A stretch of 64,000 nt of DNA from contig JAJFZO010000168.1 in NCBI GenBank assembly GCA_021397835.1, positions 2,232,001 through 2,296,000 on the forward strand, read 5' to 3'. The notes under the pieces are model-generated. The model was not told the DNA's origin, searched no databases, and saw only the letters and a list, made by a program, of their open reading frames with translations. Position numbers and translations under genes: made by a program. Of this stretch, positions 38,301 to 50,533 are shown in pieces. Position 1 is the first letter of the stretch; each line of letters begins with the position of its first letter. This DNA comes from Moringa oleifera (lineage: Eukaryota > Streptophyta > Magnoliopsida > Brassicales > Moringaceae).

Positions 38301-39049
38301 AAGTCTTCCTTGAGACTCCTAATACAGTTAGTGATCACCATACCTTCAATGTCTTGTTGGAATTCATGCTCCTGTTGCCACTGCCAAACCGATGCCTTAG
38401 ACAAGTGAACCATATCATCCATCCACTTGAATGCAGTGTCTAGTGTATGTTTGAAGGAATCAAAGATTTTGTCCACATCCATCCATTTTCTGGATATGTT
38501 CTCTTGTAGAATACCACCCAACCCCACCAACTCAGAACTCGAATTAATCCTCCTAACAGAACTAGACCCTCTCATCTTATTAACTTCTTTCCTAAGTGTT
38601 TTGAACTGCTCTTTAGCTGTATTTCTAAGGCTGCCCAAAGATTCCCTAATCTTGTCATGCTCTACCAGTACATCCGAAAAGTTTGAATATATCTCACACT
38701 GCATCAATGGAGATACAGAAGAATCGTTTTCATCTGAACCCACTAGGTAAAAATGCACTGTTTCTTTCAGTCTAGCAATCTCCATTTCTTTCCAAGCAAT
38801 CCTCTCAGCAGCCTCCTGTTCAACTGCGTTCACCATGCCCCTGATGACCGAGTCACTCACCATTCTTGAAATGGTCAACCGGTCATTAATATCTTCCAGG
38901 TATGAATCAAAATCCTCAAGAAAGTCAATATTCAATACCTCATTCTCCTTAGCACTACTGCCACTCAGCATTGATGCATCAGGGTCTGAATCTATGCTAC
39001 CATTTGTAACTCTTGAACTATTGAATTTGAAAGAATTTTCCATATCCAT
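32363..39049 (-). CDS. WAP: WPP domain-associated coiled-coil protein (WAP)
   Basis: Four coding exons on the - strand: 39049-36666, 35329-35203, 33574-33473 and 32425-32363 (TGA). All junctions are GT..AG and in phase, giving 891 residues. The start ATG at 39049 opens MDMENSFKF; a second ATG follows two codons later. An N-terminal conserved block ([36 protein letters not shown]) precedes long heptad-rich coiled coils from about residue 100 to 830. The short C-terminal exons encode the family-typical [21 protein letters not shown] and LQHYPG, then [10 protein letters not shown]. The family was named for binding WPP-domain proteins such as MAF1, linked to the nuclear envelope and Golgi; it is probably a scaffold. 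There is no membrane anchor at the C-terminus, unlike the WIT proteins. Intron 1 holds a SINE-like element and intron 2 a long C tract. Confidence 0.93.
34984..35014. repeat. Poly(C) tract in WAP intron 2
   Basis: Seven C, one A, then 23 C, with two shorter C runs just after (about 35025-35038). On the - strand (WAP sense) this is a G run. Its length in the assembly may be unreliable. Confidence 0.9.
36003..36120 (+). mobile_element. tRNA-derived SINE or tRNA-like fragment in WAP intron 1
   Basis: A box-A-like TGTCAGCCTAGTTGGT (36005-36020) is followed about 30 nt later by a box-B-like GAGTTCAAATCCC (36051-36063). This is the internal RNA polymerase III promoter layout of tRNAs and plant SINEs. 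The D-arm and T-arm words fit, but no complete cloverleaf with anticodon and acceptor stem is evident, so a functional tRNA is unlikely. It is antisense to the host gene. Ends and target-site duplications were not defined. Confidence 0.55.
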
Positions 39050-39780
39050 TTGGAATCCTGCCGCCTAGTGTATATAAGAATCTGGAAACAGAAAGGAGCC
39101 AAGATTTAGTTCAAATCCCAAAAATAGCTTGAGATTATATTGAATTCGATGCAAAAACTGGCAACTAAATTTAAAAGGAGAACGCCTAGAAACATGCACT
39201 AAATATCAGCAAATCCCGCAACCAAATACACGCACCAAAAGATTGATGAATTAAAATGCATAACCATACCCAATCTCATTTTTGTTATAAATTATACTCT
39301 TTCATTCTCCCTTAGGTTAGTTACAGGAAAATTCAAAAAGAAAAAAAGGAAGATAGAAGTCTCAATCTTTTTAATTTGCTTGTTGAATTCATTTTTCCAA
39401 CACACAAAAACCAACGAAACAACAACAAAGACTTCAAATTCTGGTTTCTTTCTTCCCCAACATTTTCTCAGCAGTCAAGCAAAGTCATAAGCTCAAGCAA
39501 ACTTCTCATTTAAAACACAGAAACAAACTAAAAAGCAGAAATGCAAAAACTAGAGAGGCAAACTTACAAGTTTCCCCCAGAACTCAACGGTCAGAAAAGT
39601 TTTGAAAATCCCAAGAAGAACGTTGAATATGTAAAAGCTGCTGCAATGAAAATGTCCCTTTCATTACCTCTGCCTCTCAGTTTCTTGGTCGTTAGGGTTT
39701 TTGAGCATCTGGCAATCAGAAGAAAAGTAAAAGATTAAAGCAAAAGAAGAAAAGTTGCGTCCGGTGAGCGGGAGAGTGAG
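39050..39780 (-). promoter_or_regulatory. WAP 5' UTR with probable leader intron
   Basis: On the - strand, a CTGTTTCCAG acceptor at 39082 precedes a 32-nt leader before the ATG at 39049. A matching donor, CTT/gtaagt, lies at 39567. This suggests a 5' UTR intron of about 486 bp (39082-39567) with an upstream noncoding exon ending at 39568. Promoter elements are not assigned. Confidence 0.5.
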
Positions 39781-42700
39781 AAGTAAGAAGGTGAATGAAC
39801 CCCAGTTTTCGCCTTATTCACATAAACGCCACTTCAAGATAATCCATGCCTCTTTTTCCGCTTTTTGCCTTTTTTTTTTTTTTTTTGATGTATTCGGTGC
39901 AGGTCAAGCTCTTACCTACTCAAATATTCCAATATTTCAATTGAATACCGAAAGAAAAGAAATGGACAGCTCGAAAATTTTAGTTGATTTATTTATTTAA
40001 ATTATTTTATATTAAAAATTAACTAAATATCTTTTTAATTAATTTTTTATCATTTATTTGTAATTTATTAAATAATAATTTTATTTTTAACTAATCAAAT
40101 AATTTTTAAAAAACAAAACCGTCAAATGAACAAAAGAATATACAAACAACAAAATTAAACAAAACAATAGAAATTATTATAAATTGATAATTAAAATATT
40201 CATTAATATATAGCAATTCTACTAATACATTAAAAAACAAAATTACCTAATCATTATGTGAGTCTTCTGTTATCTAATCATCATCATCGTCATTATCATT
40301 ACTTTTATGATTACGAGAATTAACTCTCTACTTGTTCAAACTCATTCGATTGGCTAGTTGCACAAGAAGTGTTATGTTTGCAACTAATTCACCCTCATAG
40401 CAATCTTGTGACGATAATTAGGTTATGAAAACCAACAATCTCTTCTTTATGCTGTCTTTGTTGATCTTACTAATTGATTTCCCAACATCTTAACACACAA
40501 CTGCAATAAAACCATCTGATATGTAATAGGACCATAGACAAACTAAAATCCAAACTTAGAGGGACCATTATAAAGGGTTACCTTGGGATGAAATTCACAT
40601 GCATTATCCCACTATCAATAGATGATCTTGAGGTAATAGTGTCCTCTTTCAATTTCTCATAAGAATCTTACACATAATTACCCAAGAAAAAAATAAATTC
40701 AAATAATAAAAATATACATTCATACATCTAAAATCATAACATTTAACCTATAAAAGAAATTGAGACTTAAAATCAAACATAATATGATGTTCGCGATAGC
40801 AACATAAGTCCTTATAGCTTTGGGTAGGGACCACTTCTTCGTTTGATCATTATAGTTTAGCTTGGCAAACACCTCGGAGATGGTAGACTCTCACCCTAGC
40901 TTCAGTGCCTAACAAGTAAGAAGTCAAAGTTAAATATTATCATTGTAATCAATTATATCATAAAATGAATTGACTACATTGAAAACTTATACATTGTCTC
41001 TTGTGGTTTGACATTATAATGGATTCACTTTGAATATTTGCAAAAATTCTAAATTAATCATCTACTTAGCCTATAAAGTCTCTAAAACTTCTTTAAATAA
41101 CCATTTTCTTTTTGACTTTCACAAACAAATTGATGCAAGATTCAATCAAATAGTATTTATACAATTATCCTCAAAATCAATCAAATTACATCCTCAACTG
41201 GTGGATCCTATCTATAATATTTTTAGAACAATGTCGTAGCCAAATTAATTAATTGATCATGCAAATAAAGTTGGCAAACATAGTATGTAAATGGAACAAT
41301 TAATTTTATACGTCACTTAACATTCACCCCACCACATATTTCGAACTTTAACTAGAGCTTCATAACATTTAATCTACGAGAGCTTATACTTGGACTTGAT
41401 GATGGACGTATGATGGCCATCATGTAAGTGGATAGTATGAACCTATACAAAACAATTAAAAAAATGTAAGTATAATGACAAATATAAGATTATGGATAAT
41501 ATAACATAATTATAATATTTTAAAAAGAAAAGTTAAGATATCATATTTCTTCCCTCTCTGACCATTATACATTCTACTGCTAATTGATTTACACCATAAC
41601 AAATTGACATCATGCCTTAAAGAAAAACCTCAAGACAATGGTTATGATGATGGTGTATGCTTTGAAGATTGTTAAGGTGATGGTGTGTAAGATGGAAGCA
41701 ATGAAAGTTGCTCACCATTTACAAGAGGGACGAACATATCCAATCTGATGGGAACTTTGCCCTTATCTCTAATACCATGACCAAATCCCACTCTTTCTAA
41801 CATATGTCAACAATTATTATAAAACTTTTATGTGGTAAATTAAATTAATATAAGTAAAAGTTTGTTTCATAATGCACATTAAACTACAAATTATGTAATT
41901 AGTAAAAGATTCCTTTCGTAATCCTCATTGTCGGATGGTTCTTCTTCTCTAATATTCATTTTTAAGTTCAACTTAATCTTCATTAACTTCCATAAGTGTA
42001 TTAACCATGCTCGTATCTAAATCTTCACCTCGAGTATTGATATCTCTATAATTTGATTATCAAAAAAGACAGGTGGGTGAATTATCTGGGAATAAAACAT
42101 CTTGAGATTCAATTGTGCATCTTTTACTTTTATTTTAATCACCACACATCAATCCTTTTTTTTATAAAGTTATGTTAGAACACAATACGAAATATACTTG
42201 TTTTGCTTATTATGTCAAAATAACAGTATTTTTTCTCTTTTAACTCTTATTGCTCTTTACTTTGATGATTCCATGCTTGAGGTAAATCTTTATACCTAAA
42301 CTCGAAATGATTAAAGCATTTGTAGTTAAAGAGTATCAATCACTTCACAAGCTTTCCAAGACACTTCATCTCGATTATACATTATAAAATTCTATAGCAT
42401 GAAGCATCTGTTCCAAGTTAAAGCTACTCCAAATTTCATCTCTTGATGATGAGCCCAATTGGATGTGTGGAACCATTGATAAGATAAATGACAAAAGTCT
42501 GAACCACATTTAAAAGCTCAAATGCTAAGTCGTGTAAAAGTTTATTAATGATAATGTTACTTGAATTATGTGCCCAATAACTATTCACATAAGATATACT
42601 CTATTAACAATATAAATGTTATTAGATCCCGAATCATAATTTCATTACAATTAAGAAGACATTACTCACATACATCAGCCTACAAACTCTAATTTTATGT

Positions 42701-42848
42701 GTTTGTTGATATTATCAAAAATGAGATGCGAGATGAATGTGGTTAATGTTTAAACATAAATATTGCAAGCATATTTCATATATATCAAATTTTAGAGAGT
42801 ACAAACACTATTGTAACATGGCTCGCACATAAAATCGAACTTACTTTA
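39781..42848. other. Intergenic, probable old transposon debris
   Basis: Composition rises above the AT deserts in several blocks (about 40260-40700, 41330-41440, 41920-42520). On the - strand these give short open stretches, such as EKLKEDTITSRSS near 40620 and KDLPQAWNHQSKEQ near 42270. They look like worn transposon coding sequence, but I cannot assign a family. Confidence 0.45.
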
Positions 42849-43037
42849 GAAACTTTCTACTTCGAACCAAATTAAAAGAATGTTTATACTTAAAGCTAAA
42901 ATCAAACTAAACTTAAAGGAATTAGCATAGATAAATGCTTGAGAAAAGATACAAGAATATGGGAAGTTTTTGAAATCTTTCTCCCTAAATTTTAAATTTT
43001 TAAATAAAAAATTATAATTAAAAACATACATAGCTTC
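42849..43037. repeat. Outer direct repeat X, left copy
   Basis: Aligns with 47732-47883 in the same orientation. Shared blocks: gagaaaagatacaagaatatg versus aagaaaagatgcatgaatatg, then tgaaatcttt versus aaatcttc, and a closing acatacatagc versus agcatatagc. The two copies enclose the 1.1-kb repeats and the gag remnant, so X could be the true LTR or part of it. Confidence 0.5.
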
Positions 43038-43229
43038 CAAAAATTTAAAAGAAAAAGATTAAAAAAAAAAGATAAAAAGAGTCATTGTATGAACTATTTT
43101 TTTCTTTTATTGCTAAATAAATTTTAAAAAAAAATTGAATCTTTGGTTTATTATTAGTAGAATCTATAAGTTGGACCTAATGGGACATTTAGGTTGAATG
43201 TTGTGGATTCAAACTTCTATCATAGCTAG

Positions 43230-46200
43230 TGCAACTCGATTAACTTTTGTCAATCAAACTTTTTTAAGTGATGGTATGAATGACACCTAACTCATTAATT
43301 AATCTACACTCAAGCACGTTACAATTAAGCATGCATACAAAAGAGCTTACAAAAAACACAAACATGCACACGTGAGAAGTAAAAGAGTACACACAAGATT
43401 TATAAAAAAATGAATTTTTTAACTATTTTATAGATATTAAAAATGAGTGCAACCAAAACTTAGTAGAATATTACAATGGATGACTTTGCCATTATACAAT
43501 TCAAATAACAACAAACTTGCGATTGACAGCCTTAACTGCCCTAGAGTTATGCGGTTTCAACATCATACAAAATGTCACATATAAAGCCTGATGTTATACC
43601 CATAATGAAACTTGTCCTAACTTCCATTAACCGCTATCAATTACTGCCAGTAGCATATCCTTATGAAAAGCCAACCCAACTATCTTATGTGCACAACATG
43701 TGCCACTTACGTGCGTGCACGCACTTTGGCATCATGACAAGCTAATCCCTTAGGATGGCTGTCTGTCTACTTATTAATTGCCATGCTTAATGTGTTAACT
43801 ACTGAGTTAACTTTGTAAGTTATTGTATCTAAACTTGTCAAATATCAAACAGTGAAATGATGTTGATCCTTCAAGCCACACTAATGCAATGCTTTATGAA
43901 GGGCATGTTATAATCTTGCTTGTGATACATAACAATGGCATCATTCAAACTGATAGCTATGATGTGCACTTATACTATGCCTTTATATCATACCACTATG
44001 CAAATTTGGCTTATTAATACGACCGTTACCATTAAGTCGCCCGCATGTGCTTGTATCTCTCGTCCAAACATATTTTTGAACCATTATTATCACTTCCTTA
44101 TCTCTTGTATGTAGGATACCAGAGCTAACATTAACTTGCCTCACATATGTCTCCATGCCGCTAACTTGAAATGCTATCTCTTTTTTTCAAATATAAAAAA
44201 AAAATAAATTATTTCATGTCACCTGCAATTACCATCCCATATAACATTAACGAGTATCACGTTACTACTATGTGCATTACTTTGCCTTCTTCACCTTGAC
44301 ATAGGTTAAGGCCCACCTACGCTAACACTTAGTCGATTCATAAGTAAAGAAGCTAACAACCATCCCATCAAGAGAATCTAATGTCTCTGTTAGTACTTTC
44401 TCGAAATAACATTCTGATGTTGTCTACCTTTTACCTAAACCCACTTTAAGTTACTTTTGGCCTTTTAACTTTCTTCTTACTTTCTCTGTCATTGGACCCA
44501 AATAGCTAATAATCTTCACAAAACATGGTGATGCCCTCGCCATTACCATTAACTATCGATGTAAGATATCAAGGATGCCTTTGCTGTCACAAAAAAAAAT
44601 CGACCTCAAAATTCCTTTGAAATCATCGAATGGCATGACCATGAGGTTGATTCTCTTTTGTTAACTCCTTAATTCTAGTATCATTGTAGCCAAACTTCAA
44701 ATTTGTTTAGTTGTGCATTCATAACCTCTATCTTTGCTATGATGGGAGAAAGATTCAACTCGAGATTCTCCACAATCTCCACTGCTACAAAGCTACTAAT
44801 AGCGTTCATGTCCAACATAGCCATCACTTCATTCCTTCCAATTCTTATTGGTATATTCATCAAGGCTATGTGTGCAAGCTTGCTCGTTATAGCATTCAAT
44901 AGTGGGAGCAGATCTCACTTTGACTATTGCTTCCTTAACACCTTTTACTTGATTTCTCTCATTCGCAATTAATGCATTTAAGTTCTCTCTCTTTGGGATT
45001 CCTGCACTTTAAGTAAACCATTGTATAAAAAATAATCACTTAAATGAGTAATACGTTTTCTCTTAGTCTATGATGAAAGATAGCTTTAACCATAACTTCT
45101 TGATGATTCTCTTTGCTACAAAGCTATTAGTAGTGCTCATGTCCTATATATCATCGCTTCATTCCTCCGATTCTTATTAGCACATTCATCAAGATTGTGT
45201 GCATAATCTTAGTCATGATAGCATTTAACAATTGAAATTAATTTATTTTAATGATTATTTCCTTAGCACCCTTCTCGTAATTGCCCTCCTTCGTAATCAA
45301 TGCATTTAACTCTATTTTTCTCTTTAAGCATTCTCATGCTTTATAGCCATGAAGGAGAATTACTTTTTGATCTTCTTTTAGGACTTACCACTTACACTCT
45401 TTTTTAGAGTTTTCTATGTATTTGAAGTCTACCAAGCTATTCGCATTTGTGAATAGCAAGTTCATCACACTTTACCTCTTTAATTTTAATTATGTCTAAG
45501 ATTGCAATCTAGAGAAGAAGTTGAAAATTTTGTCCTATTCAAAAATATTTTTGATGTCCAATAATATTGACCTAAACATTTTTACCTATTCTTGCACAAA
45601 ATCCATATATTTCAATATTTCTAAAGACTCCCTTACAACTCAAGTTGTGTTACAAGAAAGAAATTAATCCTTCAGTTCTTTTTTAGAATTTTTCATGTTT
45701 AAATTTTTCATTTGCATTATCCTCCATTTGAGTTCACCAATAAAGTTTTGTATCTCGTTGCAAATACATATTAGTGATGGTTACCCATTCCTCCTCTATG
45801 ATACTAGCTACCTTGAAATATTGTTCCATATCTCACACAAAGTTTTCTTATTCTTTTGGGTCATAATTGCTATTGAATGATTTTGGCTTGGAGATTCAAT
45901 TTTTAAAGGGCCACCTTCCCCTTGCCTCTAATAAGTACTCATTGCACTCTTTAATAATGCAATTTCATCATTGAAATCTTTGTTGCCTTCTTCATTGAAT
46001 CTATTATGAACATGAGATTCTTTGCATGAAACATGCGGAGTCGACTTTAATGTCCCTTCATAATTTAGTCAAAGCATTTTAGACCATCCTCACCTACTGA
46101 ATATGCTGTTCAATTTAAACAGCTAGATTAGTGGTCTCATCGGTTTATGAGGCGTCCATAAAATCCTCCAGATAAGACAACCTTTCTCTATTCTTGTTCA

Positions 46201-47365
46201 TAATGTCACCAATAGTGACTGTAACCAAGTTTTAATACTTAATTGTCACTTGGTTAACTTTTACAAGTCAAACTTCTCCAAGTGATGGTTCGAATGACAC
46301 CCAACTCAATAGCCAAGTACACTTAAACATGCTACAATGAGTAGACACATAAAATAACTTACGAAAAAATACAAATGCACACATGTAAGATAGTAAAAGA
46401 GTACACACAAGATTTACAAGAATTAATCAAAACTTTTTTGTTGATATTAAAAAGGAATAAAACTAAAACTCAACAAGACATTACAACTCGATGACTTTGC
46501 CATTGTACAACTCACATAAGTGCCAACTTGCAATTAACACTCCTAATTATCCCAAGGATATGTGGTTTTACCACCACAAAATATGCCATGCATATAGCAT
46601 GATGCTATGCCCATAATAACACCTATCTCAACTTTCATTAATTGTTGTCAATTACTAACAATTATTACCAACTGCATATCTTTTATGATGAGCCGATCTA
46701 ATTCTCTCATGTGAATATCATATTCCACTTGTGCATGCATGCACCCACGTTGACGTCAAGATGTACCAATCTCGTAAGCTCACAAATATGGCTATTTGTT
46801 TGCTTGTTCACTGTCACACCTAACGTGTTAGCTAACTGAGCCAACTTCGCAATCAACTGTTACTAGATTTGCCAAACACCTAATGGTCTGGTCATATTGA
46901 TCCTTCAAGCCAAATTAATGCAATGTCTTGCCTAAAGGCATGCTATACTTTTGCTCGTATTGCCACCAATGGCATCATTTAAGTTAGTGCCCATAATGCC
47001 CATGGTGCGCCTTCATCATGCCAACATGCAAATTTAGTTCATTGATATGACCATCACTACTAGTCACATGAATGTGCTTGTGCCTCCTATTCAAACACAT
47101 TTTGAGAATCACTAGTGGCACTGCTTTATCTCTTGTATACAAAACACTACTTGCCTCCCACATGCCTCAATGCAACAAATTCGTAAGGTTTTATCCTTTT
47201 TATTTTAAGCATAAGAAATCATGTTGTGTCATATCATCTGCAACTACTAATCCCATATAGCACCAATGAGTGTCACTTTACTACAGTGTGCTTCTCTTCA
47301 TGCTTCCTTAACATGGCATAGGACAAGGCCCACCTATACCAAAACTTAGCTCTCTCGCGAGCTAA
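43230..47365 (-). mobile_element. Decayed LTR retrotransposon with Gypsy-type gag remnant
   Basis: Two direct repeats of about 1.1 kb (43230-44355 and 46245-47365) align along their length; shared words include gtacacacaagattta, atgactttgccatt, gttgatccttcaagcca, atctcttgta and aaggcccacct. Between them, on the - strand at about 45715-45845, a translation interrupted by stops reads DMEQYFKVASIIEEEWVTIT and NMYLQRDTKLYW. This is the plant Ty3/Gypsy gag capsid core. Nearer the right repeat, an ERLSYLEDF stretch fits gag N-termini. No protease, reverse transcriptase or integrase is present. The inner span is only about 1.9 kb, so this is an internally deleted or non-autonomous element. The primer-binding site was not identified. 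Divergence between the repeats implies an old insertion. Confidence 0.7.
44775..45340. repeat. Diverged tandem duplication inside the LTR element
   Basis: About 235 bp at 44775-45010 recurs at 45107-45340. Shared words: gctacaaagctattaatagc-type start, cgcttcattcctccgattct versus cacttcattccttccaattct, cattcatcaag, gtgtgc, tagcattcaa, and aatcaatgcatttaa. On the - strand the first copy keeps a 72-codon open frame (44899-44681) of gag-like character. Confidence 0.65.
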
Positions 47366-49369
47366 AGAGATAATATTTAGGGATGTAAAAACTTTCACCT
47401 AAATCTTCAAAATAAACTAGAGTTAGAAAATAACCAATGTATCCTTCTATTAGGTCAAGACATACCAATAAGAAAAAATAAATAAGTAAATAATATAATG
47501 TTCAGATCTCATGCATGATCAAGCAATCTAAATGAAAATCACAATCAAATTGATGAATTTTGATCAAATTAAAATAACATTAAAGCGTTTTAAACATTCA
47601 CGCATTCAATCAACCACAATAAATAACTTACAGTAATAAGTTTATACATTCAAAATGAATACCATTATAAATAACTTGTAATGATAAATTTATACATTCA
47701 AATAAACACTATTATGCTTACCAGCTTTAGAAACTAAAGCTAATCCTTAAGCTTAAATCAAGTTGAACGTTTTTAAATTTAGTAGAAATAGTTAAGAAAA
47801 GATGCATGAATATGACTTTTTTTTAAATCTTCTTACTTTATTTTGAGCTTTAATAAAAACAACTATAAAAAGCATATAGCTAGTATTAAAGACGACACAT
47901 AAGGTGAGGAATTCAAACGCACGAAAGCTCTCATAGAACTTTTATAAAAGAAAGTAATTTAACTACAGCTTGACAATCATGTGTCAAGAGGCCAAGTTAC
48001 TAGATGTCACTAAGTGTCACTATTACCAATAGAAACATGAAGTATGACGAGATACAAGGTATTATAATACAAGTACATTATAGAAGAGCCAATATTCATC
48101 AAAAGACTAACGATTTTATTCATAATCAAAATAAAAATAATTAATAATAATAAATAAAAATAATTTTAGTGAAAATTTTTGTTTGGATTTTGATTTTCTT
48201 TTTGTTGGTATTAATCCAGTTTTCTATTAATTAATAAAAATTAAAATGCAATAAATAACAAAGTGGCAGACCTATAAAAGAATGATTGTTCAATGGGTAC
48301 TTTTTTCATAAAAGAAATACTTGATTTATAAACTGATTTTTTATTAATTTGTAGTATTATCCAATTTGAAATCAACGTTAATTGTTAATTAAGCAATCAT
48401 GGTACCCTAATCACAAATGGTGTTAGTGTTATTGCTTTCTCTCTTCTTTTCTTTATAGGTTGATCTTTGTCCTTTACCGAGTGTGAGATTCCAAATTAGA
48501 TTTTTAATCCATTTGGCATGCGGACCCAAACTTGAGCTGAAATTTTAATTCACTTGACAATGAATGATGTATTAAAATATTTGTGTAAGAATATTTCAAT
48601 TCGGTTTCCTTTTTGAAAAGTAATTAAACTCTAAGAAGCTCTTTTTTTTCCTTAAAGGCGAAGAAAGAATAAGATACCCTTAATTCAATAATAGAGAATT
48701 TGATTTTCTCCAATGAATTTTTTTTTTATTTTTCTTTGCAATTCTCTTAATAATGCAAAGGGTTGTTTTCTTTTCTTTTCTTTTTTAAACTAGTGTGACA
48801 CAAAGAGTAAAGAAAATTATAGCTTTAAAAAAGCCTTCATTTCACTTTCCTTCCTTTTCTCTTTATTGCAACTGTGTTAATTTTATCTTTTAAATATGCA
48901 AAAATATCATGAATAAACTAATAAAATTTTTGTTAATATTAAATAAATAATTCAAATTAACTCATTGAAAATTAATATGAGATGCATTCTGACCTTTTTG
49001 AAAAAGTATGATGTGTTGTATGGTGTATGTGACTAAATTGATATAGATGCCATTTTGAAATATAAAAATGTAAATAAAATTTTAAAAATTTTAAAATAAA
49101 TAATTAAAAAGTAAAATTTATTATTTTTATATTGTACATCAATTTTTATGGTGACCAATTATTTTCAAGTGGTTGATGTGCTTTCACATTTGCAGGATGA
49201 TGTAAACTTGTGTTATATTAAGGTGATTCCTATATTTTTGTATTGATTCTTTCTTTAGAACCTTAATATTATCTTGCCATAACTGGTCAAATCAATCTTT
49301 TTTCTGTAGTTCATTTGAAATAAAATAATATTTATTATATAATGTTAACTTAATCCATAATATTTTTAA
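47366..49369. other. AT-rich intergenic sequence
   Basis: It contains the right copy of repeat X (47732-47883), pyrimidine-rich patches (about 48430-48470 and 48760-48790) and no coding signal. Nothing else was recognised. Confidence 0.6.
47732..47883. repeat. Outer direct repeat X, right copy
   Basis: Partner of the block at 42849-43037, in the same orientation and about 4.9 kb away. See that entry for the shared blocks. Confidence 0.5.
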
Positions 49370-49560
49370 AAAATTAAAAAAAATCGTAGAAATAACTCTC
49401 ATAAAAAATTATTAAAATTTAAAAAATAAAATCAAAATAAAATATAAAATCTATCTAAGTAATGGGTATTACAATAATAAAAATATTATTAATTTTTTAC
49501 AATTATTTTCATCAAGATCCAATTTAGATAAAATCTATAAATATAATTTATTTAGAAACA
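49370..49560 (+). repeat. AT-rich dispersed repeat, partial copy
   Basis: Contains aaaatcaaaataaaatataa, aatctatctaagtaatggg, then a caataataaaaatattatta block and atccaatttagataaa. The first two match the inverted copy at 23940-24330, and the third matches copy 3 at 22640-22990. Confidence 0.55.
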
Positions 49561-50470
49561 TTTAAAAAATTAAACTTTAACTAAAGAGGAAATAAAACTA
49601 GGGTTTATAAAGAATAAAAATTGCAAAAAAGAGTGGAAACTTCTCAATTATAATCAAATGAGTGATAATACACTATAAATCAATATTAAACTTACTTTAC
49701 ATCTATTGAATCCATCGAATCCGTGACCAAATTCTAGATTTCGAATACATGTGATATGTTTTTCGTATTTATATTCTATATGGTGTGAGACAATTTCATT
49801 AGATTGAGGCACTCTTATCATTCATTTCTCATGACGGTCCAAAAATTATGGAATTCTATTTTCAACCGAAAGGTTATTGCATGATTTAATTTAGTGTTTC
49901 TTCCGTGGTGTCTTCTTACTTTATTTATGATTTCCAATCTGAAATTACTCAAAAACATGCATAAATGTAATGATTTTGCTCCCTACTAAAACTTTCGTCA
50001 TTCGATTTGAGACTATAAGTTCTTTTTAATTTTTGCCCATTAAGTTGCAAATTAATTAAATACTTTGTACTAAGGGATGGCTTTTCTTTCATGGGGATGA
50101 ATTTCGTCCCTAATAAGAAAGTTACAAAGATTTAAATTATGTTTATTTTTTAAAAATAAAACCAAAAAAATTGAAATAGATCTTATCCACTTATTTTTAC
50201 TTAATTATGATGGGTCAATTTATTTAAAAAATTATTATAGATTAAATTAATAAAAAATCTATATTCATTAAAAATATCTAAGTTAACAACATAAAAAATC
50301 TATTCAATAATTAATAAAATATCCAAAAAGTGTTACATATAATATTAGATATTTAATTGTTAGTTTTATGTGGCTTTCATATCTTAATTTGGTAACTGCT
50401 TAAGATAATGATGTTGCCGCGTTTGTCTTTTCTGCATGCATTATACATTATGTTTCCTAATTCCGACTCC

Positions 50471-50481
50471 CTATATATATT
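50471..50481 (+). promoter_or_regulatory. TATA box of the MAGL-like gene
   Basis: CTATATATATT lies 53 bp upstream of the ATG at 50534. Transcription would start near 50500-50510, which places the in-frame ATG at 50408 outside the mRNA. Confidence 0.65.
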
Positions 50482-50533
50482 CATATTCTCTTCCCTTTCT
50501 TCTCCGAACTTGGCAAGTACCTGCAGAGCAACG

